Shown here: positions 53,102 to 64,000 of the stretch, one piece after another
Layout of the letters: each line of letters opens with the position of its first letter
Numbering within the stretch: position 1 is the stretch's first letter
Source of the DNA: Campylobacter taeniopygiae
GTDB taxonomy: Bacteria; Campylobacterota; Campylobacteria; Campylobacterales; Campylobacteraceae
Assembly (NCBI RefSeq): GCF_005406225.1
Contig: NZ_NXLY01000007.1
Coordinates: forward strand, 1-64,000
Direction: 5' to 3'
DNA: 64,000 nt
The notes under the pieces: generated by a model
Told to the model about the DNA's origin: nothing
Seen by the model: only the letters and a program-made list of their open reading frames with translations
Databases searched by the model: none
Translations under genes and position numbers: made by a program

Positions 53102-54169
53102 ATGAAACTCAGTATTAACAAAAATACACTTGAGTCAGCTATACTTTTATGTAATGCTTACGTTGAAAAAAAAGACTCTAGCACCATCACTTCACACTTA
53201 CTTTTTCAAGCTGAAGAAGATAAACTCATCATCAAAGCGAGTGATTTTGAAATAGGAATTAATTATAAAATAAGAAAAATCCGCGTTGAAAGCAGTGGTT
53301 TTGCAACTGCAAATGCAAAAAATATAGCTGATGTTGTTAAAAGTTTAAATAATGAAGAAGTTATCTTAGAAACTATTGATAATTTCTTGTTTATAAGACA
53401 AAAAAGAACAAAATATAAATTGCCTATGTTTAATTATGAAGATTTTCCAGATTTTCCAAAAACAGAAGGAAAAAATCAATTTGATATTGATTCAAGTGAT
53501 TTGAGTCGTTCTCTTAAAAAAATATTACCAAGCATCGATACTAACAATCCAAAATATTCTTTAAATGGTGCTTTTTTAGATATCAAAACTGATAAAATCA
53601 ATTTCGTTGGAACTGATACTAGACGCCTTGCTGTTTATACTCTTGATAAAACTAATCCTCAAGAATTTTCTATAAGTATTCCTAAAAAAGCTATTATGGA
53701 AATGCAAAAACTTTTCTATGAAAAAATAGAAATTTATTATGATCAAAATATGCTTATCGCTAAAAATGATAATTTTGAATTCTTTACCAAACTTATCAAC
53801 GATAAATTCCCAGATTATGAAAAAGTCATTCCAAAAGAATTCAAACAAACTCTTGAATTTTCAACTGAAGATTTTATCGATAGTCTTAAGAAAATCAGCG
53901 TCGTAACTGAAAAAATGAGACTTCATTTTAATAAAGATAAAATCATCTTTGAAGGTATCAGCTTAGACAATATGGAAGCAAAAACTGAACTTGAAATTCA
54001 AACAGGTGTAAATGAAGAATTCACTCTAACTATAAAAATAAAATATCTACTTGATTTTTTAATGTCTATAGAAGAAGAAAAATTCAGCTTAAATGTTAAT
54101 GAATCTAATCTAGCTTTCGTAGTTAAATCTCAAGGTTTATCTATGATCATTATGCCTATGATTTTGTAA
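53102..54169 (+). CDS. dnaN: DNA polymerase III sliding clamp (beta subunit)
   Basis: 355 residues, three repeated clamp domains; recognisable blocks are LNGAFLDIK...FVGTDTRRLAVY and the end block LDFLMSIEEEKFSL...MIIMPMIL. Tethers the replicase to DNA. AGGAG is six bases before the ATG. Equivalent to Cj0002. Confidence 0.97.
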   Translation: MKLSINKNTLESAILLCNAYVEKKDSSTITSHLLFQAEEDKLIIKASDFEIGINYKIRKIRVESSGFATANAKNIADVVKSLNNEEVILETIDNFLFIRQKRTKYKLPMFNYEDFPDFPKTEGKNQFDIDSSDLSRSLKKILPSIDTNNPKYSLNGAFLDIKTDKINFVGTDTRRLAVYTLDKTNPQEFSISIPKKAIMEMQKLFYEKIEIYYDQNMLIAKNDNFEFFTKLINDKFPDYEKVIPKEFKQTLEFSTEDFIDSLKKISVVTEKMRLHFNKDKIIFEGISLDNMEAKTELEIQTGVNEEFTLTIKIKYLLDFLMSIEEEKFSLNVNESNLAFVVKSQGLSMIIMPMIL

Positions 54170-54193
54170 GAAATTTTTTAAAAAGTTAGATAA

Positions 54194-56518
<2,325 letters not shown>

Positions 56519-56520
56519 AT

Positions 56521-56547
56521 AAATAAAGAAGATTTTTTCTTCTTTAT
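56521..56547 (+). terminator. Terminator-like hairpin after gyrB
   Basis: AATAAAGAAGA and TCTTCTTTATT pair perfectly (11 pairs) around a T loop, starting three bases after the gyrB stop. Confidence 0.55.
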
Positions 56548-56573
56548 TTCAAAACTGATTTAAAGATAATTTG

Positions 56574-57530
56574 ATGAAAAAATATAGCTTTTTAGATTTG
56601 ATTATAGAAGTTTTAAAAGAAAGTGAAATTCCTTTAAGTGCGAATGAAATTTGGCAATACGCTTTAAATAAAAATTTTGATAAAAAACTCCAAAGTTATC
56701 AAAATGGAACTTTAACTAAAACCCCTGTTGCAAGTTTAGCTGCTAAAATTTATGTTAATTTAAATGGCAAAGACTCTTTATTTTTAGTTGTTTCTAAAAA
56801 TCCAACGAAATTTTGGCTAAAAGAAAGAGAAAATGAACTCAATCTTGCAAAATCAAAAAATATAGAAATTCAAAAAGAAGAAAGTAAATTTAGAGAAAGA
56901 GATTTGCATCCTTTAGTGGTTAAGTTTTTATTTGAAAGTCCTGATTTTAATCTTTATTCTAAGACTATTTTTCATGAAAAGTCCCATAAAGGAAAAAGTG
57001 GTGAAAATGAATGGATCCATCCTGATATAGTAGGTGTGCATTTTCCTTTCAAAGATTATGAAGATGAAACTTTTAAACTTTGCAAGAATTTAAATCAAAT
57101 TTCTTACAAAATTTATAGTTTTGAGCTTAAAATAAAACTTGATTTTTCAAATTTAAGACAAAGTTATTTTCAAGCTGTGAGTAATTCTAGCTGGGCAAAT
57201 GAAGGTTATTTGGTTGCTTTGGAATTTGATGATGAGATTATGAATGAGCTTTGGAGATTAAACAATGCTTTTGGAATCGGTTTTATCAAGCTTGATGTTA
57301 GAGATATTAACGATTCTAAAGTGATCATTAAGGCTAGAGAAAAATCAAATTTAGATCTTATTACTTTAGATTTGTTGGTAAATAAAAATAAAGATTTTAA
57401 TGAATTTATACAAAATCTAAACAAGGATATTGATATATCAGATATTGAAAGAATAGGATATAAATTCTATGATGAAATTTATAATGATGAAAAAATGCAA
57501 AAATATTTGAAAGATAAAAAAATCATTTAA
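56574..57530 (+). CDS. HARE-HTH protein with nuclease-like C-terminus
   Basis: About 318 residues. The first ~85 (YSFLDLIIEVLKESEIPLSANEIWQYAL ... FWLKERE) form a HARE-HTH winged helix, a domain found in restriction systems and RNA-polymerase delta. The C-terminal part has HPDIVGVHFP and, about 55 residues on, YSFELKIKLDF, matching the D...ExK layout of PD-(D/E)xK nucleases. It may be an orphan restriction-type nuclease or a DNA-binding regulator. It sits between gyrB and the sulfite oxidase pair, where NCTC 11168 has no gene as I recall. No strong ribosome site; a TTG one codon upstream is the other start option. Confidence 0.7.
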   Translation: MKKYSFLDLIIEVLKESEIPLSANEIWQYALNKNFDKKLQSYQNGTLTKTPVASLAAKIYVNLNGKDSLFLVVSKNPTKFWLKERENELNLAKSKNIEIQKEESKFRERDLHPLVVKFLFESPDFNLYSKTIFHEKSHKGKSGENEWIHPDIVGVHFPFKDYEDETFKLCKNLNQISYKIYSFELKIKLDFSNLRQSYFQAVSNSSWANEGYLVALEFDDEIMNELWRLNNAFGIGFIKLDVRDINDSKVIIKAREKSNLDLITLDLLVNKNKDFNEFIQNLNKDIDISDIERIGYKFYDEIYNDEKMQKYLKDKKII

Positions 57531-57535
57531 AGATT

Positions 57536-57570
57536 TTTATCAAAAAAAGAAATTCACTTTTTTTGATAAA
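57536..57570. terminator. Bidirectional terminator
   Basis: TTTATCAAAAAAAG and CTTTTTTTGATAAA pair perfectly (14 pairs) around a seven-base loop between two convergent genes. Confidence 0.7.
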
Positions 57571-57576
57571 TTAAAA

Positions 57577-57915
57577 TTATTTATTTTCTAAAAGAACAGC
57601 CAAAGGAACTCTTCTTCTAGTGTTGTATTGTTCTCCGTAGTATTTTTCAAGATAATTTAAAATCTTTTCTTCATCTTCGGCCGGAATTTCCCAAAGTCCT
57701 TCTTCTGCTTGCATCCATCTAATAGCAGCTAACCAAGCTTGTTTGTTCGCGTGCATATTTGTAATGAGTCCTGAATTATGACAAGCAAGACAATTAGCTT
57801 CCACTAAAGGTGAAACAGGATCGATGATCAAACCTGTTTCTGGATTGACTTTATAATCTTGAGCAAGGGAAAAACTCAAGCTTAAAGTGAGTAAAAATAA
57901 AATTTTTTTAAACAT
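57577..57915 (-). CDS. Monohaem cytochrome c of sulfite oxidation (SorB-like)
   Basis: 112 residues from the ATG at 57915, which has GGAG seven bases upstream. Signal peptide ending about SFSLA, one haem motif C42-x2-C45-H46 (CLACH) and a distal Met in ITNMHANK. Accepts electrons from the molybdenum subunit and passes them to the respiratory chain. The gene overlaps the stop of its partner, so the two are coupled. Equivalent to Cj0004c. Confidence 0.9.
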   Translation of the reverse strand: MFKKILFLLTLSLSFSLAQDYKVNPETGLIIDPVSPLVEANCLACHNSGLITNMHANKQAWLAAIRWMQAEEGLWEIPAEDEEKILNYLEKYYGEQYNTRRRVPLAVLLENK

Positions 57916-57917
57916 GA

Positions 57918-59159
57918 TCAAACTCCATATACATTCACTCTATGGCAAGCATTATTTAAATAACCGCCTGGATTCCATTGTGCTAAAACCATAGGTTGGC
58001 TTTTATTTTCACTATCGACTGCTCTAGCCCAAATTTCATAATATCCTTTTGTTGGGATGGAAACTTCAGCGCTCCATTTTTGCCATGCTAAACGATTAAG
58101 TGGTTTTTCTACTTTAGCCTTAATCCAAGTTACACCATAATCACAACTTACAAAAACATCTTTTACAAACAACTCTCCCGCCCAAGCTTTTCCTCTAACT
58201 TCAAATTTTTTATTAACTTTTACTTGAGTGCCATTTTTTACATTGGTAATTACAGATCTTACCGGCATTGATTCTATGATTTTTGTTTCGCCTTTATAGC
58301 TAAAATCACCTGGTTTAACCGGAGTTACAGGAACTCTATAAGATCCTTCCATTTTTTCACCATCATGAACTTTATTTCTTACAACGATTTTGCTTAGCCA
58401 TTTTCCACTGGTACTCGCAGGATAACCTCCACAAACTAAACGTAAAGGATAGCCATTGTATAGTGGAATGTCTTTTCCTTCATAAGCCCAAGCGACTAAG
58501 GTTTCATCTTGTAAAGCTTTAGAAATAGGAACACCACGGCTAATAGGAGCGCTTTCTTCACCATTTAACTTAGTGTCTATTCCATAATATCCGATATAAA
58601 CAGCGTCTTTTTTAAGACCACAATCTTCTAAAATATCTTTTAATCTTACTCCAGTCCATCTACCACAAGCCACAGCACCATAACCCCATTGAGTTCCTTT
58701 AGTGCTAGGTAAAACTTCTGCTCTTCCGTTTCCGCCACATTCAACGGTTAAGGCATAAGTGTAAGTTTTGAATTTCTTTTTTAACTCATCTAAAGTATAA
58801 GTTTTAGAATTCACAACACTTTCGCCGCCGATTTCTAAAGTCCAACCTTTTTTTAATCTTGCTTTGATAGTTTCTAGAGTTGGTGGAACGCCGTTATTTC
58901 TAACAAAGAAATTTTCAGGTTTTGTAAAGTCGCTATCAAGAGCATAAATTTCTGTTTCTGCAGTCATTGGTCTATCACCATGATAGATTAAATCTTTTTT
59001 TCCTTCTAATTTAAAATTTGGTAATTCTTTTGCTAAAGCTTTGCTGCCTAAAAAATTTTTAAAAGAAAAACTAGATAATACGCTTATACCAAGCAAACTC
59101 ACTCCTAAATTTTTTAGAAAATCTCTTCTGTTTTCTTCATTGTGATCAGTTTTTTTCAT
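57918..59159 (-). CDS. Sulfite:cytochrome c oxidoreductase, molybdopterin subunit (SorA-like)
   Basis: 413 residues. A twin-arginine signal (R11-R12 in ENRRDFLKNLGVSLLG) sends the folded enzyme to the periplasm. Molybdenum ligand Cys141 is in YALTVECGGNGRAEV; the dimer domain follows to the end. Oxidises sulfite to sulfate. Upstream gene of the pair. Equivalent to Cj0005c. Confidence 0.95.
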   Translation of the reverse strand: MKKTDHNEENRRDFLKNLGVSLLGISVLSSFSFKNFLGSKALAKELPNFKLEGKKDLIYHGDRPMTAETEIYALDSDFTKPENFFVRNNGVPPTLETIKARLKKGWTLEIGGESVVNSKTYTLDELKKKFKTYTYALTVECGGNGRAEVLPSTKGTQWGYGAVACGRWTGVRLKDILEDCGLKKDAVYIGYYGIDTKLNGEESAPISRGVPISKALQDETLVAWAYEGKDIPLYNGYPLRLVCGGYPASTSGKWLSKIVVRNKVHDGEKMEGSYRVPVTPVKPGDFSYKGETKIIESMPVRSVITNVKNGTQVKVNKKFEVRGKAWAGELFVKDVFVSCDYGVTWIKAKVEKPLNRLAWQKWSAEVSIPTKGYYEIWARAVDSENKSQPMVLAQWNPGGYLNNACHRVNVYGV

Positions 59160-59352
59160 TGTAACTTCCTTTGATTTTTTAAATACGATAATTTTAGTAT
59201 AATTTAAATAATCTAAATAATTTATAATATTAATGTTTTTAATTAAAAAAAATTATTATTTTAAAATAATGATGTAAAAATAAGTATTTTATAATAAAAT
59301 AACATTTCCATGATTTTTTATAAAATCAAAAATTTATAATGAAGGAAAAAAA

Positions 59353-60654
59353 TTGACTTTACTTACAAATCCAGTTATAGTAAGCGTTTTATTGATGAGC
59401 TTACTTTGTTTATTTCGTTTCAATGTGCTTTTAAGCCTTTTAATTTCAGCACTTGTAGCAGGAATGCTAGATCATATGCCATTAACAGAGAGTATGAATG
59501 TTTTGATTGATGGTATGCAAGGCAATTTAAAAACGGCTTTAAGTTATGTTATTTTGGGCGCGATCGCTGCAGCCATTTCTCGCACTCACTTAACAGCGTA
59601 TTTGATTAAAATAGTAAGTCATTTTATTTCTCATAAAAAATATTTATTGATTTTATCCATTGCTATAATTTCTTGTTTTTCTCAGAATTTAATCCCTATT
59701 CACGTGGCTTTTATTCCTTTGCTTATACCGCCACTTTTAAGTTTGTTTAATCGCTTAAAGATAGATCGTAGGGCAGTTGCTTGTGCATTAACTTTTGGTC
59801 TTACAACTCCTTATATGGTTTTGCCTGTTGGATTTGGTTTGACTTTCCAAGATCTTTTAAAAGATAATCTTGTAAAAAACGGCGTTAATGTAACTTTAAA
59901 TGATGTCACTCATACGATGTATTTTGCAGCTATTTGTATGATTACTGGGCTTTTTTTAGCGATTTTTGTTTTTTATCGCAAACCAAAGGAATATAAAGAA
60001 ATAGAATTAGCTAAAATCGACTTAGAAAATTTGCAAATGACACGTAAAGAATGGGGTGTTTTAGCCGGATTGATTTTGACTTTAATTTTGCAACTTATCA
60101 CTATGAATTTACCTTTATCTGGACTTTTAGGCTTTATTTTAATGGTCGTTTTAGGTGGGGTAAAATATAGCAATGTCAATGAGATTTTTGATGACGGGCT
60201 TAAGACTATGGGGTTTATCGCCTTTGTTATTCTTGTAGCAGCGGGATACGGAGAAGTTTTAAGACATGGTGGAGCGGTGCAAGAACTTGTTAATTTTGTG
60301 ATTCCATGGATCAAACAAAGCAAATTTTTAGCCATCTTTTTAATGCTTTTAATCGGACTTATCGTGACTATGGGTATAGGAACTTCTTTTGGAACGATTC
60401 CTATCATTGCGACGCTTTTTTGTCCTATTTGTATAGAGCTTGGTTTTAGTATCCCTTTGACGATTTTTATTTTAGGGGTAGCTGGAGCCTTAGGAGATGC
60501 TGGAAGTCCTGCTAGTGAAACCACAATGGGAACAACTGTGGGCTTAAATGCTGATAAACAGCACGATCATATTAAAGATACTTGCATACCAACTTTTATT
60601 TTTTACAATGGCCCTTTACTGATTTTAGGAAGTATTATCGCTATGTTTTTATAG
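59353..60654 (+). CDS. Na+/H+ antiporter-family protein
   Basis: 433 residues, about 11-12 membrane helices. The family blocks SLFNRLKIDRRAVACALTFGLTTPYMVLPVGFG, GIGTSFGTIPIIATLFCP and LGDAGSPASETTMGTT are visible, as in NhaC-type antiporters. It starts at TTG with AAGGA six bases upstream. Equivalent to Cj0006. Divergent from the sulfite oxidase and 70 bases before gltB. Confidence 0.87.
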   Translation: MTLLTNPVIVSVLLMSLLCLFRFNVLLSLLISALVAGMLDHMPLTESMNVLIDGMQGNLKTALSYVILGAIAAAISRTHLTAYLIKIVSHFISHKKYLLILSIAIISCFSQNLIPIHVAFIPLLIPPLLSLFNRLKIDRRAVACALTFGLTTPYMVLPVGFGLTFQDLLKDNLVKNGVNVTLNDVTHTMYFAAICMITGLFLAIFVFYRKPKEYKEIELAKIDLENLQMTRKEWGVLAGLILTLILQLITMNLPLSGLLGFILMVVLGGVKYSNVNEIFDDGLKTMGFIAFVILVAAGYGEVLRHGGAVQELVNFVIPWIKQSKFLAIFLMLLIGLIVTMGIGTSFGTIPIIATLFCPICIELGFSIPLTIFILGVAGALGDAGSPASETTMGTTVGLNADKQHDHIKDTCIPTFIFYNGPLLILGSIIAMFL

Positions 60655-60677
60655 CGTCTAGTTTATATTCTTATTTA

Positions 60678-60686
60678 TGTTATAAT
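60678..60686 (+). promoter_or_regulatory. Extended -10 promoter of gltB
   Basis: TGTTATAAT is a perfect extended -10, 39 bases before the ATG; AAGGAG follows as ribosome site. Confidence 0.6.
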
Positions 60687-60724
60687 CCTTATAAATAGTG
60701 AAAAACAATTTATAAGGAGTAAAG

Positions 60725-63700
60725 ATGAATTTAGAGGATATTTTAGAAAAAAATCAAAGCATAGGACTTTATGATTCTAAAAATGAGCATGATGCTTGTG
60801 GGATTGCTGCTGTTGCTAATATACGCGGTATTGCTTCTTATAAGGTTATTTGTAATGCTTTAGAAATTTTGATGAATCTAGAGCATAGAGGAGGTTTTGG
60901 AGCTGAAGAAAATTCAGGAGACGGAGCTGGAATTTTAATCCAAATTCCGCACGATTTTTTTAAAACTCAAGAATTAGGCTTTGAACTTCCAAAAAAAGGT
61001 GATTATGCTGTTGCACAAATGTTTTTATCTCCTAATTTAGAGGCTAAAGAGGAAGCTAAGGCTATATTTTTGCAAGGTTTAAAAGATAAAAATCTTGAAT
61101 TTTTAGGTTTTAGAGAAGTTCCTTTTAATCCTAGCGATATAGGAGAGAGTGCCTTAAGAGCTATGCCTTATTTCTTACAAGCCTTTGTGAAAAAGCCTGA
61201 TGAAATAAATGCAGGAATTGAATTTGAAAGAGTGCTTTATAGCTGCCGTCGTTTGATAGAAAAAAGGGCTTTACATGTGCCTAAATTTTATTTTTCTAGC
61301 TTTTCTTCTAGGACTATTGTTTATAAAGGAATGTTACTTTCTACACAATTGAGTGATTTTTATCTTGATTTTAAAGATGTCAATATGAAATCAGCTATAG
61401 CCTTAGTGCATTCTCGTTTTTCTACCAATACTTTTCCAAGTTGGGAAAGAGCACATCCAAATCGTTATATGGTGCATAATGGTGAGATTAATACTATACG
61501 AGGTAATGTTGATGGCATCAGATCAAGACAAGATTTGATGCAAAGTGATTATTTTGAAAATTTGGATGAAATTTTTCCAATCATTGCTAAAGAAAGCAGT
61601 GATTCTGCTATGTTTGATAATACTTTAGAATTTTTAGCTTTAAATGGCAGAACTTTAGAAGAAGCTTTTATGATGATGGTACCTGAACCTTGGCATAAAA
61701 ATGAAAATATGCAAAGTCATAAACGTGCATTTTATGAGTATCATTCTTTATTAATGGAGCCTTGGGATGGTCCTGCTGCGATTGTTTTTACAGATGGTGT
61801 GATTATGGGGGCGAGTTTAGATAGAAATGGTTTTCGTCCTTCAAGGTATTACCTTACAAAAGATGATATGTTGATACTTTCTAGTGAAACAGGAGCTTTA
61901 AAAATCGATGAAAAAAATATCAAAGCTAAAAAACGTTTAGAGCCAGGAAAACTTTTACTTGTCGATACTGCAAGAGGTAGGGTGGTAACTGATCATGAAA
62001 TTAAAGAACATTATGCTAATGCTAAACCTTATCAAAAATGGCTTACAAATTTGATCGATCTTGAAAAACAAGATAGTGGAGCCTATAAGCACAAATTTTT
62101 AAAGCAAGATGAAATTTTTAAACTTCAAAAAATTTTTGGTTGGGATGAGGTCGAACTTAGTATTAAGGCTATGGCACAAAATGCTAAAGAAGAGATTATT
62201 TCTACAGGAGTTGATACGCCTTTGGCTGTTTTATCTAAAAACTATCAACCTTTGTATAATTATTTTAAGCAGCTTTGTGCGCAAGTGACCAATCCTCCGC
62301 TTGATTCTATACGAGAAGAAATCGTAACCTCAACGAGAATTTATTTAGGTTGTGAAGGAAATTTATTAAAGCCTGATGAAAAGAACGCGAAACGTGTAAA
62401 AATTTCTTTACCAATTATTACGAATGAAGAATTGTTTGAGATTAGATCTTTGAAAAATTTTAAAGTGAAAGAATTTTCTATACTTTATGATTATTCTAAA
62501 ATGAATTTAGAAAAGGCTTTGGATAATCTTTTTATAGAAATAGAAAAAGAGATAAAAAAAGGAACTTCTATCGTGATTTTAAGTGATAAAGGAGTCGATG
62601 AAAATAATGCTTATATCCCTGCTTTACTTGCGGTTTCTGGGGTGCATAATTATTTGGTTAGAAAAAATTTAAGAACACATACAAGTATCATTATAGAAAG
62701 TGCAGAACCTAGAGAAATTCATCATTTTGCTTGTCTTTTGGGTTATGGTGCGACTGTGATCAATCCTTATTTGGTTTATGAAAGTATTTATAAACTCATT
62801 CAAGATAAAGAACTTGATTTAAGTTATGAAAAAGCGGTGGAAAATTTTATCCATGCAAGTTCAAATGGCATAGTAAAAATCGCCTCTAAAATGGGTGTTT
62901 CTACTTTGCAAAGTTATAATGGATCGGCACTTTTTGAATGCTTGGGATTAAATTCTAAAATGATTGATAAATATTTTGGCTCTACTGTCTCTCGTATAGA
63001 GGGTATTAGTTTGCACGATTTTGAAAAAGAATTTCTTCATTTTTATAAAAATGCTTTCAATGAGCAAACTTTTAAAGAGGAACATTTAATCGATCCTATG
63101 ATTGTTTTTAATCTTCAAAAGGCGTGTCAAAATAATGATTATAAAATTTTTAAAAAGTATTCTTCTTTGATTGATGAAAAACAAGTGACATTGCGTTCTT
63201 TAATGGAATTTGATTTTAATGAAGCTATCAGCATCGATAAAGTAGAAAGTGTAGAAAGCATAGTAAAACGTTTTAGAACCGGTGCAATAAGCTATGGATC
63301 AATTTCTAAAGAAGCTCATGAGTGTTTGGCTATGGCGATGAATAAAATAGGTGCAAAGTCAAATTCAGGTGAGGGTGGGGAAGATGAAGAACGCTATGAA
63401 AGCGATAAAAATTCTGCTATAAAACAAGTTGCAAGTGGCCGTTTTGGAGTGGATTTAAATTATTTAATCCATGCAAAAGAAATTCAAATTAAAGTTGCTC
63501 AAGGGGCAAAACCTGGAGAAGGGGGACAATTGCTAGGTTTTAAAGTTTATCCTTGGATCGCAAAAGCTAGACATTCTACTCCAGCTGTTACTCTTATTTC
63601 TCCGCCACCACATCATGATATTTATTCTATTGAAGATTTGGCTCAGCTTATTTATGATTTAAAAAATTCAAACAAGGATGCGAAAATTTCAGTAAAACTC

Positions 63701-64000
63701 GTCAGTGCAAATGGTATAGGAACCGTTGCTGCTGGTGTTGCAAAATCAGGAGCTAATTCTATTTTAATTTCAGGTTATGATGGAGGAACAGGAGCGAGTG
63801 CTAGAACTTCAATTTTACATGCGGGAATTCCTTGGGAGTTAGGACTTACTGAAGCACACCAAACCCTTATTTTAAACAAGCTTAGAGATAGAATAAAATT
63901 AGCAGTTGATGGCAAACTCATGACGGGAAGAGATTTGGCCATAGCAGCACTTTTAGGGGCTGAAGAATTCGGATTTGCAACAGCAGTTATGATTGTAATG
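60725..64000 (+). CDS. gltB: Glutamate synthase large subunit, 3' end beyond the window
   Basis: 1092 codons are present and the frame stays open to the last base; full GltB is about 1500. The mature N-terminal Cys is C25 after a short propeptide (NEHDACGIAAVAN), starting a class II glutamine amidotransferase (LEHRGGFGAEENSGDGAG; HNGEINT). The central domain and the start of the FMN domain (GAISYGSISKEAHE; KSNSGEGGEDEER; ISGYDGGTGASA) follow. It makes glutamate from glutamine and 2-oxoglutarate with GltD. AAGGAG precedes the ATG. Equivalent to Cj0007. Confidence 0.97.
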   Translation, partial: MNLEDILEKNQSIGLYDSKNEHDACGIAAVANIRGIASYKVICNALEILMNLEHRGGFGAEENSGDGAGILIQIPHDFFKTQELGFELPKKGDYAVAQMFLSPNLEAKEEAKAIFLQGLKDKNLEFLGFREVPFNPSDIGESALRAMPYFLQAFVKKPDEINAGIEFERVLYSCRRLIEKRALHVPKFYFSSFSSRTIVYKGMLLSTQLSDFYLDFKDVNMKSAIALVHSRFSTNTFPSWERAHPNRYMVHNGEINTIRGNVDGIRSRQDLMQSDYFENLDEIFPIIAKESSDSAMFDNTLEFLALNGRTLEEAFMMMVPEPWHKNENMQSHKRAFYEYHSLLMEPWDGPAAIVFTDGVIMGASLDRNGFRPSRYYLTKDDMLILSSETGALKIDEKNIKAKKRLEPGKLLLVDTARGRVVTDHEIKEHYANAKPYQKWLTNLIDLEKQDSGAYKHKFLKQDEIFKLQKIFGWDEVELSIKAMAQNAKEEIISTGVDTPLAVLSKNYQPLYNYFKQLCAQVTNPPLDSIREEIVTSTRIYLGCEGNLLKPDEKNAKRVKISLPIITNEELFEIRSLKNFKVKEFSILYDYSKMNLEKALDNLFIEIEKEIKKGTSIVILSDKGVDENNAYIPALLAVSGVHNYLVRKNLRTHTSIIIESAEPREIHHFACLLGYGATVINPYLVYESIYKLIQDKELDLSYEKAVENFIHASSNGIVKIASKMGVSTLQSYNGSALFECLGLNSKMIDKYFGSTVSRIEGISLHDFEKEFLHFYKNAFNEQTFKEEHLIDPMIVFNLQKACQNNDYKIFKKYSSLIDEKQVTLRSLMEFDFNEAISIDKVESVESIVKRFRTGAISYGSISKEAHECLAMAMNKIGAKSNSGEGGEDEERYESDKNSAIKQVASGRFGVDLNYLIHAKEIQIKVAQGAKPGEGGQLLGFKVYPWIAKARHSTPAVTLISPPPHHDIYSIEDLAQLIYDLKNSNKDAKISVKLVSANGIGTVAAGVAKSGANSILISGYDGGTGASARTSILHAGIPWELGLTEAHQTLILNKLRDRIKLAVDGKLMTGRDLAIAALLGAEEFGFATAVMIVM

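Noticed and set aside
59973-60524. 183-codon minus-strand frame inside the antiporter gene
   Set aside because: It is antisense to a well-supported membrane protein and shows Ile/Lys/Pro-rich shadow composition.

Overview
The window is an AT-rich bacterial chromosome segment from a thermophilic Campylobacter of the C. jejuni/C. coli type. This rests on recognisable proteins (enolase, RecA, RNase J, the hook protein, SecY and the whole S10/spc ribosomal cluster) and on a gene order that, from memory, follows the stretch of C. jejuni NCTC 11168 from its last ~60 genes (Cj1669c onward) through dnaA to gltB. The species cannot be fixed without a search. Most genes left of about 51.5 kb read on the minus strand and most right of it on the plus strand, as expected around a replication origin next to dnaA.

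Layout. 1-2.8 kb: two acidic ankyrin-type proteins and an unrecognised 359-residue protein beside a block of five minus-strand tRNAs (Leu, Arg, Arg, His, Pro). 3.4-9.7 kb: a secreted ATP-dependent DNA ligase, a periplasmic glycoprotein, eno, recA, a menaquinone gene, fliQ and murB. 9.7-16.9 kb: a periplasmic protein, cysQ, a cation/proton antiporter, bioB, topA and an MFS exporter. 16.8-21.3 kb: three overlapping minus-strand genes (acyltransferase, membrane PAP2 enzyme, rifampin-phosphotransferase-like dikinase) placed directly behind secY. 21.3-31.1 kb: secY and the S10/spc ribosomal operon from rpsJ, read from a clear sigma70 promoter. 31.3-34.6 kb: a secreted PAP2 phosphatase, a cystine/dicarboxylate-type symporter and a secreted asparaginase. 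34.6-39.2 kb: rluB and an AlwI-like restriction enzyme with two D12 adenine methyltransferases. 39.2-48.1 kb: rnj, ksgA, a phosphorylase-family gene, rlmN, a RelE-like toxin pair, four tRNAs (Met, Ser, Ala, Val), a conserved hypothetical, a frameshifted oxidoreductase, an outer-membrane protein and queF. 48.4-51.5 kb: the flagellar hook gene with a textbook sigma54 promoter, and ruvC. 51.6-56.5 kb: dnaA, a probable oriC, dnaN and gyrB. 56.6-64 kb: a HARE-HTH/nuclease-like protein, the sulfite:cytochrome c oxidoreductase pair, an antiporter and the start of gltB, which runs off the window.

The core genes serve translation, replication/repair, envelope and respiration. The accessory content sits at seams of the conserved order: beside tRNAs, behind secY, between rpsJ and rluB, between rluB and rnj, and between gyrB and the sulfite oxidase. 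The most interesting unexplained unit is the acyltransferase-PAP2-dikinase operon behind secY. Next are the HARE-HTH nuclease-like gene beside gyrB, the toxin-like pair with an unusual partner, and a small membrane protein next to eno that appears to start at CTG. No CRISPR array, insertion sequence or rRNA gene was seen.
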